The notes beneath the pieces are model-generated. The model ran no database searches. It was given only the letters and a program-made list of their open reading frames with translations, and had not been told where the DNA came from. Both the position numbers and the translations under genes were made by a program. Below, one piece after another: positions 15,487 to 20,129 of a DNA stretch of 20,129 nucleotides. Numbering within the stretch: the first letter of the stretch is position 1; the number at the start of each line of letters is the position of its first letter. Source of the DNA: PALSA-911 sp963743035 (GTDB taxonomy: Bacteria; Pseudomonadota; Alphaproteobacteria; Acetobacterales; Acetobacteraceae); contig CAVUOB010000010.1 in assembly GCA_963743035.1 (NCBI GenBank), positions 1-20,129 on the forward strand, written 5' to 3'.

Positions 15487-17262
15487 CTATCTCGCCGACA
15501 GCGTCTCGAACACATCCCCCGCCGGGGCCAGGCCCTGGATATGGGTGCGGTGCCAGAGCGCATAGAACAAAAGCTCCCAGGCGGTGAAGCCGTGCCGCCA
15601 GCGATGGATGTTGCGGAACAGGTCGCGGACCTTTTCCGGCTCGGCGATCTCCATCACGCCCTCCTGCTCCGCCACCAGCGGGCCGAGGCGGGCTCCCTGG
15701 CCCTTGATCCAGGTGCCGATCGGCACCGTGAAGCCCTGTTTCGGTGCGAACGGGTTGGCGATCGGCAGATGCTGCTCCAGCCATTTCCGCAGCAGGTACT
15801 TGCCGTGCCTGCCGCGGAATTTCAGGTTGTCGGGCAGCCGGAACGAGGCGGCGGCGACGCCCGGATCCAGGAACGGCGTCCTTCCCTCCACCGCATGCGC
15901 CATCAGGCAGCGATCCATCTTCAGCAGCAGGTCGTTGGGCAGCCAGTCGTCGATATCCACCGCCTGCGCCGTCTGCAGCCGCGACCGGCCGCCGTCCCCA
16001 GCCTGCGCCTCCGACGCGGCGATGCCGTCGCGCCAGCCGGTCGGGCGCTCGCGCAACACGTCCACCCGGTCGAAATAGCCGCGCGTGCGCATCGCCCGCC
16101 CGCCCAGCCACCACGGCTTCATCGCCTTGGCATAGCGCGAATAGCCGCCGAACAACTCGTCCCCGCCCTCGCCGGACAGCACCACCTTGACGTCCTGGCG
16201 CGCCCGCCTGGCCAGGAACCAGGTCGGGATGATCGCGTAGTCCATCGCCGGGTCGTCCATGCAGGCGACGATCTCCGGCAGATGCTTCCAGACCATCGCC
16301 TCGTTCACCTCGATGGTCTCGTGATGCGCGCCCAGCGCCCTGGCGACGATCCTGGCCTGCTCACGCTCATCGGCGACGCCCCTGGCGCCGTTCGGCGTGT
16401 CGAACCCGGCGGTGAAGGCCAGCACCGGCTGGCTGTTCAGCCGCGCCATCAGCGCCAGCAGCGTGGAGCTGTCGATGCCGCCGGACAGGAACATGCCGTA
16501 CGGCACGTCGCTGCGCTGGTGCAGGTCCACGCTCTCCTCCAGCGCGCGGTCCAGCCGGGTCAGCGCCGCTTCCTCGGTGATGGTCTCTGGCGGACCGCCG
16601 GGCAGCGCGGCGCGGCGGCGGCGATCCAGCACCTTGCCGTCGGCGCAGGTCAGCGTCTCGCCGGGCAGCAGCCGCTTGATGCCCTCGAAAACCGTCTCCC
16701 GCCCGGTGGTGAATTGCAGCTGCAGCAGCTCGTCGCGCGACTGCGTCCGCACCCGCCGCTCGACCAGCCCGGCTTCCAGCAGCGCGCGCGGTTCGGAGGC
16801 GAAGGCCAGGCCGCCCTTGATCTCGGCGATATACAGCGGCTTGATCCCGAACGGGTCGCGGGTGAGCGTGACGGTGCGCGCCACCCGCTCATGGATGGCG
16901 ATGGCGTACATGCCGCGCAGCTCGTCGGCATAGGCCGGCCCGTCGCGCAGCCACAGATGCAGCGGCGGCTCGCAATCGCTGTTGGAGGCGAAGTTGACGC
17001 CGATCAGCCCGGCGCGGAGTTCGCGGTAGTTATAGACCTCGCCATTGCCGACCAGGGCGGCGGAGCCGGAATAGAGCGGCTGGTCGCCGGTCGCGAGATC
17101 GATGATGGACAGCCGGTTGTGCATCAGCGCCACCCGGCCGACCACGGTATGGCCGGATCCATCCGGCCCGCGATGGGCGAGCGAGCGGGTGAAGCTGTCG
17201 AGCGTGGCGGCGTCGGGCGGCGCCGCGCCGGGCGCCAGGATCAGGCCGGCAATGCCGCACAT
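15487..17262 (-). CDS. asnB: Asparagine synthase (glutamine-hydrolysing) family amidotransferase
   Basis: This 591-residue protein has a class II glutaminase domain with N-terminal nucleophile Cys2 (MCGIAG), R50-LSIIDL, NGEVYNY (73-79) and SNSDCEP (D96), then a synthetase domain with the ATP-binding SGGIDSS at 260-266 and LSGEGGDELFGGY. DLLLKMDRCLMAHAVEGRTPFLD is the usual C-terminal hallmark. It uses glutamine ammonia and ATP to amidate a carboxylate, commonly aspartate. Its ATG shares a base with the stop of the glycosyltransferase (TGATG at 17264-17260), so the two are co-translated. Coupling to a glycosyltransferase is typical of envelope or exopolysaccharide gene sets in which such proteins may amidate a sugar acid, so true AsnB activity is not certain. 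Confidence 0.88.
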   Translation of the reverse strand: MCGIAGLILAPGAAPPDAATLDSFTRSLAHRGPDGSGHTVVGRVALMHNRLSIIDLATGDQPLYSGSAALVGNGEVYNYRELRAGLIGVNFASNSDCEPPLHLWLRDGPAYADELRGMYAIAIHERVARTVTLTRDPFGIKPLYIAEIKGGLAFASEPRALLEAGLVERRVRTQSRDELLQLQFTTGRETVFEGIKRLLPGETLTCADGKVLDRRRRAALPGGPPETITEEAALTRLDRALEESVDLHQRSDVPYGMFLSGGIDSSTLLALMARLNSQPVLAFTAGFDTPNGARGVADEREQARIVARALGAHHETIEVNEAMVWKHLPEIVACMDDPAMDYAIIPTWFLARRARQDVKVVLSGEGGDELFGGYSRYAKAMKPWWLGGRAMRTRGYFDRVDVLRERPTGWRDGIAASEAQAGDGGRSRLQTAQAVDIDDWLPNDLLLKMDRCLMAHAVEGRTPFLDPGVAAASFRLPDNLKFRGRHGKYLLRKWLEQHLPIANPFAPKQGFTVPIGTWIKGQGARLGPLVAEQEGVMEIAEPEKVRDLFRNIHRWRHGFTAWELLFYALWHRTHIQGLAPAGDVFETLSAR

Positions 17263-18326
17263 CAGGGCTTCTCCACGGTGGCTAGGAAATGGCGCCAGCG
17301 CGCCAGGACAGGGGCGGCGGCGAATTCGGCATCGAAGCGCGCCCGCCCGGCATCGGCGAGGCGCGCGGCTTTCTGCGGGTCCGCGAGCAGGGCCGCAAGG
17401 GCCTCGGCCAGGCTGGCAGGATCCTCGACCGGCACCAGGACGCCGTCCTCGTCCGGCACGATGAGCTCCTTCGGCCCGGCGGCGGCGGCGGCGACCACCG
17501 GACGGCGGGCGGCGAAGGCCTCGATCACGACATTGCCGAGCGGCTCGTGGCGGGACGGGCAGACCAGGATATCGGCGGTGGCGAGCAGGGCGGCGGTGTC
17601 ATTGCGCCAGCCCGGCAGATGCAGCCGGTCGGCCACCCCCTCGCGGCGGGCCAGCGCTTCCAGCGCCGCGCGCTCCGGCCCTTCCCCGGCGATCAGCGCG
17701 TGCACGCCCGCCAGCCCGGTCAGCGCGCGGATCAGCACGTCGAACGCCTTGTTGGTATGCAGCCGGCCCAGCGCCAGCAGCAGCCTGGCATCGGCCGGAA
17801 TGCCCAGGGCGGCGCGAATGGCAGCGCGGGCGGCGGCGGGGACGGCCCCCATGTCGGGTGCAAAGTCGGGCGCGAAGTCGGGCGCGAAATTCGGCAGATA
17901 ATGCACCCGCCCGGCCGGCCAGCCCCGGGCGGCGATCCAGTCGGCGATGCCCCGGGTGTTGCCGACCAGATGGTCGCAATTCTTGTAATAGGCCAGATCG
18001 TAATAGCCGCCGAGCCGCCCGACCGTGATCCAGGGGCCGCTGGGGGTGAAGCGCGCGGCCCGGTTCATCCAGGCCACCGCGACGCGCGGCGCGAATTCCC
18101 GCAGCCGGCGCGCCAGACGCGGCCCCGTGAGGAGGTCGAGCGGCCCGCCGAAGCCGAGCTGCACCGGCCGCAGGCCCTCGGCGGCGAGGCGGGCGGCGCG
18201 ATCGGGATTGCGTCGGATCACCGGCAGGATCGTGTCCCCGGCCTGGTGCAGCGCGATGGTCAGCCGCTCGAAGAACAGCTCCGCCCCGCCGGCGGGCGAG
18301 CCGGCCATGATCTGTGCCACCTTCAT
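17262..18326 (-). CDS. GT4-family glycosyltransferase
   Basis: This 354-residue GT-B fold glycosyltransferase has an N-terminal acceptor domain with GSPAGGAELFFE (9-20) and a C-terminal donor domain with LLALGRLHTNKAFDVLI (183-199), IAGEGPER and the E-x7-E motif in HEPLGNVVIEAF (E261 to E269). Donor and acceptor are unknown. An in-frame 12-bp triplet repeat codes for FAPDFAPDFAPD (147-158), between the domains. The start is the first Met (18326); upstream ribosome-site matches are weak. It heads a minus-strand set with the amidotransferase and the amidohydrolase, and it is divergent from ygfZ. Confidence 0.87.
   Translation of the reverse strand: MKVAQIMAGSPAGGAELFFERLTIALHQAGDTILPVIRRNPDRAARLAAEGLRPVQLGFGGPLDLLTGPRLARRLREFAPRVAVAWMNRAARFTPSGPWITVGRLGGYYDLAYYKNCDHLVGNTRGIADWIAARGWPAGRVHYLPNFAPDFAPDFAPDMGAVPAAARAAIRAALGIPADARLLLALGRLHTNKAFDVLIRALTGLAGVHALIAGEGPERAALEALARREGVADRLHLPGWRNDTAALLATADILVCPSRHEPLGNVVIEAFAARRPVVAAAAAGPKELIVPDEDGVLVPVEDPASLAEALAALLADPQKAARLADAGRARFDAEFAAAPVLARWRHFLATVEKP
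17854..17889. repeat. Three tandem 12-bp units within the glycosyltransferase gene
   Basis: The unit TCGGGCGCGAAG occurs three times in a row with one to three changes (17854-17865, 17866-17877, 17878-17889). Because 12 is a multiple of three, copy-number change would lengthen or shorten the FAPD linker without breaking the frame. Confidence 0.75.
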
Positions 18327-18453
18327 CCGCAGCAGGGCCGATAGGAACCGAGCTGCGTGGAAGGGCGGGGAACGGGGGGGCGGATCGGGGTCATGCAGGG
18401 CGGCTGTTTAGCACTTCTTGTTCCGACATGCGCCAGCGCCCAATTATGTGCCC
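18327..18453. promoter_or_regulatory. Divergent gap between the glycosyltransferase and ygfZ
   Basis: This 127-base gap must carry promoters in both directions. Towards ygfZ, TTGTTC (18418-18423) and AATTAT (18442-18447) with an 18-base spacer are a weak promoter candidate, which would start the transcript almost at the ATG at 18454. No ribosome site is seen there. I recognise no operator. Confidence 0.25.
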
Positions 18454-19281
18454 ATGACATATCTGACCGAGTTGCCGGAACGCGGCGTGATCGAGGTGAC
18501 GGGAGAGGACCGGGTGGCCTTCCTGCAGGGGCTGGTGTCCAACGACGTGGAGAAGGTGGCCCCAGGGCGCGCGGTCTGGGCCGCGCTGCTGACGCCGCAG
18601 GGCAAGTACCTGGCGGATTTCTTCATCCTGGCCGACGGCGACGCGCTGCTGCTGGATTGCGAGCGGTCGCAGATCCCGACGCTGGCGCCCAAATTGTCGC
18701 GCTTCCGGCTGCGCGCCAAGGTGACCGTCGCCGCGCGGGAGGATCTGCATGTGGGTGCCGCCTGGGGCGCTTGCGGCGATTTGGAGTCGCCGGCGGGCGC
18801 GGCGGTGGCGCCCGATCCGCGGCTGCCTGAGGCCGGCTGGCGGGTGATCTCGGCCACGAAACCGGCCGCCAACGCCACGCACGACGACTGGGACCGCCAC
18901 CGCTTGGCGCTCGGCCTGCCGGACGGCACGCGCGACCTGGAAGTGGACAAGACCGTGCTGCTGGAAGCCGGCTTCGACGAGCTCGGCGGCGTGTCCTGGA
19001 CCAAGGGGTGCTACATGGGCCAGGAACTGACCGCGCGCACCAAGTATCGCGGCCTGCTGAAGCGCCGCCTGGTGCAGGTGACGGGGCAGGGCAGCCTGCC
19101 GCCGCCGGGCACGCCGGTGCTGCGCGACGGGGCGGAGGTGGGCACGATGCGGTCCGCGCGCGAGGATACCGGGCTCGCGGTGCTGCGCCTGGATGCCATC
19201 GGGGCAAAGCTCTCGGCCGCGGGCGTGGCGCTGACCGCCCGGCTGCCGGCCTGGGCGACCCTTGCCCCGGCGGCCCAATAG
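18454..19281 (+). CDS. ygfZ: YgfZ/IbaG-type folate-binding Fe-S cluster repair protein
   Basis: This 275-residue protein is a GcvT-like tetrahydrofolate-binding protein. The signature K-G-C-Y-x-G-Q-E is present as KGCYMGQE at 184-191, with the Cys that is needed for function in E. coli YgfZ. The N-terminal GVIEVTGEDRVAFLQGLVSND and LTPQGKYLADFFIL are also typical. YgfZ helps assembly or repair of iron-sulfur enzymes such as MiaB. The ATG at 18454 is chosen because family proteins begin shortly before this LxxRGVIxVxG segment; an upstream start at 18418 adds residues without similarity. Confidence 0.9.
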   Translation: MTYLTELPERGVIEVTGEDRVAFLQGLVSNDVEKVAPGRAVWAALLTPQGKYLADFFILADGDALLLDCERSQIPTLAPKLSRFRLRAKVTVAAREDLHVGAAWGACGDLESPAGAAVAPDPRLPEAGWRVISATKPAANATHDDWDRHRLALGLPDGTRDLEVDKTVLLEAGFDELGGVSWTKGCYMGQELTARTKYRGLLKRRLVQVTGQGSLPPPGTPVLRDGAEVGTMRSAREDTGLAVLRLDAIGAKLSAAGVALTARLPAWATLAPAAQ

Positions 19282-19302
19282 CGCGGCAGTCTGTCCGAGC
19301 CC

Positions 19303-19437
19303 ATGCCGGTATTCGTCTTGCCCCGGCGGGCCATCGGGCGCGACATTCGTCCTGGTGATTTCATGGAGGTGAAACTGCGAAACCCGATCGAGACCGGCGC
19401 GGCGCTGCCCGGGCCCGCGCCGCGGAAGCAGCCCTGA
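19303..19437 (+). CDS. Possible 44-residue ORF before the ferritin-like gene
   Basis: An ATG-to-TGA frame (MPVFVLPRRAIGRDIRPGDF onward) fills most of the 157-base gap after ygfZ and ends one base before the next gene's ATG. It has no good ribosome site, no membrane segment and no family I recognise. The tight join could reflect coupled translation. It may equally be chance coding in a GC-rich leader. Confidence 0.25.
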   Translation: MPVFVLPRRAIGRDIRPGDFMEVKLRNPIETGAALPGPAPRKQP

Positions 19438-19438
19438 G

Positions 19439-20129
19439 ATGGCGGAAACCCTTCTGCCGCCGCCGAACGGCCTGAGCCTTGGCAACGCATCCGCCAGCGA
19501 TCCCGCCGCCGTCGCCGCCGCCGACCGCGCGGCGCGATATTGGGTCAGCCAGAAGCCCGGGCCGCTGCGGCCCGGCAGCGCGGAGCACGCGGCGGCGCTG
19601 GACCGCATGTTCCGCGACACCTTCAACGGCTACAAGCCGACGATCATCGACTGGCCGAAGCTCGATCCGGCGGCGCGCGAGCGGCTGATCACCTTGCCGA
19701 TCTGGGACATCGCCGTGCAGACCGAGGGCAAGGCGCGGCTGCGCATGCTGTCCTATGCCCGTTCCCTGCCGCCCGGGCCGTGGCACGACGCCATCGAGCA
19801 GAATGGCTGGGAGGAAGGCCGCCACAAGCACGTCCTGTCCAACCTGGTGGAAGCCTACGGCATCACCCTCGAGCCCGAGCCCGAATACATCCAGCCGAAG
19901 GACACGGAATGGGCGTATCTGGTCACCGGCTTCAGCGAATGCATCGACAGCTTCTTCGCCTTCGGCCTGTTCGAGGTGGCGCGCCGGTCCGGCTTCTTCC
20001 CGCCGGAACTGGTGGATACGTTCGAACCGGTGATGCAGGAGGAGTGCCGGCATATCCTGCTGTTTTCCAACTGGCTCGCCGCGCACCGGCGCAACATCGG
20101 CTGGTGGCGCCGGCCCTGGTTCGAGCTGC
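19439..20129 (+). CDS. Ferritin-like domain protein, partial (cut by window end)
   Basis: The frame runs open from ATG 19439 to the window edge, giving 230 residues with no stop. It carries two E-x2-H pairs, EEGRHKH (E126, H129) and EECRHIL (E202, H205), and further acidic positions at E96 and in the 167-179 helix (FSECIDSFFAFGLFEVARR). That spacing is the pattern of a diiron four-helix bundle of the ferritin-like superfamily. No signal peptide is seen. Its substrate is unknown; it is a different family from the MbfA ferritin domain. A GGAAG about 11 bases upstream is a weak ribosome site. An oxidase, hydroxylase or oxygen-sensing role would all fit. Confidence 0.7.
   Translation, partial: MAETLLPPPNGLSLGNASASDPAAVAAADRAARYWVSQKPGPLRPGSAEHAAALDRMFRDTFNGYKPTIIDWPKLDPAARERLITLPIWDIAVQTEGKARLRMLSYARSLPPGPWHDAIEQNGWEEGRHKHVLSNLVEAYGITLEPEPEYIQPKDTEWAYLVTGFSECIDSFFAFGLFEVARRSGFFPPELVDTFEPVMQEECRHILLFSNWLAAHRRNIGWWRRPWFEL

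Noticed and set aside
15541..17901. Plus-strand open frame of 786 codons
   Set aside because: It covers the antisense of the amidotransferase and part of the glycosyltransferase, both of which have clear catalytic motifs. The composition is that of a shadow frame.

Overview
The window is GC-rich, tightly packed DNA whose genes read like an alphaproteobacterium. The likeliest home is the Rhodospirillales/Acetobacteraceae: the hpnABCDEFG order, an MbfA-type iron exporter, heavy codon bias towards G/C third positions, and stem-loop intergenic repeats all fit. That placement is inference from gene content; no rRNA or other marker gene is present.

Layout. (1) Positions 1-204 are a non-coding composite of inverted repeats and hairpins. 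(2) Positions 205-5044, minus strand, hold a five-gene acyl-CoA set transcribed from 5044 downwards: quinone oxidoreductase/zinc-free alcohol dehydrogenase family, alpha/beta hydrolase, DUF35 zinc-ribbon/OB protein, SCP2-type thiolase, and a family III CoA-transferase broken by a one-base frameshift. (3) mbfA (5215-6171, plus) is divergent from that set and encodes a ferritin-like plus VIT-type membrane iron exporter. (4) Positions 6243-14179, plus strand, are a hopanoid operon: hpnA, hpnB, hpnC, hpnD, hpnE, shc (hpnF), hpnG. Farnesyl diphosphate is turned to squalene by HpnC/D/E, cyclised by Shc, and the adenosylated side-chain intermediate is processed by HpnG. (5) Positions 14138-18326, minus strand, carry a GT4 glycosyltransferase and an asparagine-synthase-type amidotransferase, coupled by a TGATG overlap, followed by a dihydroorotase-family amidohydrolase that runs tail to tail into hpnG with 42 bases of overlap. 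(6) Positions 18454-20129, plus strand, carry ygfZ, a possible 44-residue ORF, and a ferritin-like protein cut by the window end.

The notable points are three interrupted genes. hpnB is split by an insert of about 100 bp with a perfect 11-bp GC-rich hairpin, which changes the reading frame. shc has one extra base just before the codons for its catalytic DVDD motif. The CoA-transferase lacks one base near its C-terminal coding end. The hpnB event looks like a real repeat-element insertion; the two single-base events could be mutations or consensus errors. Three of the seven hpn genes seem to start at TTG. I found no CRISPR array, transposase, phage gene, tRNA or rRNA. I do not see a convincing wholly new system; the best candidates for something undescribed are the palindromic insert in hpnB, the composite repeat at the left end, and the small acyl-CoA operon of unknown substrate.
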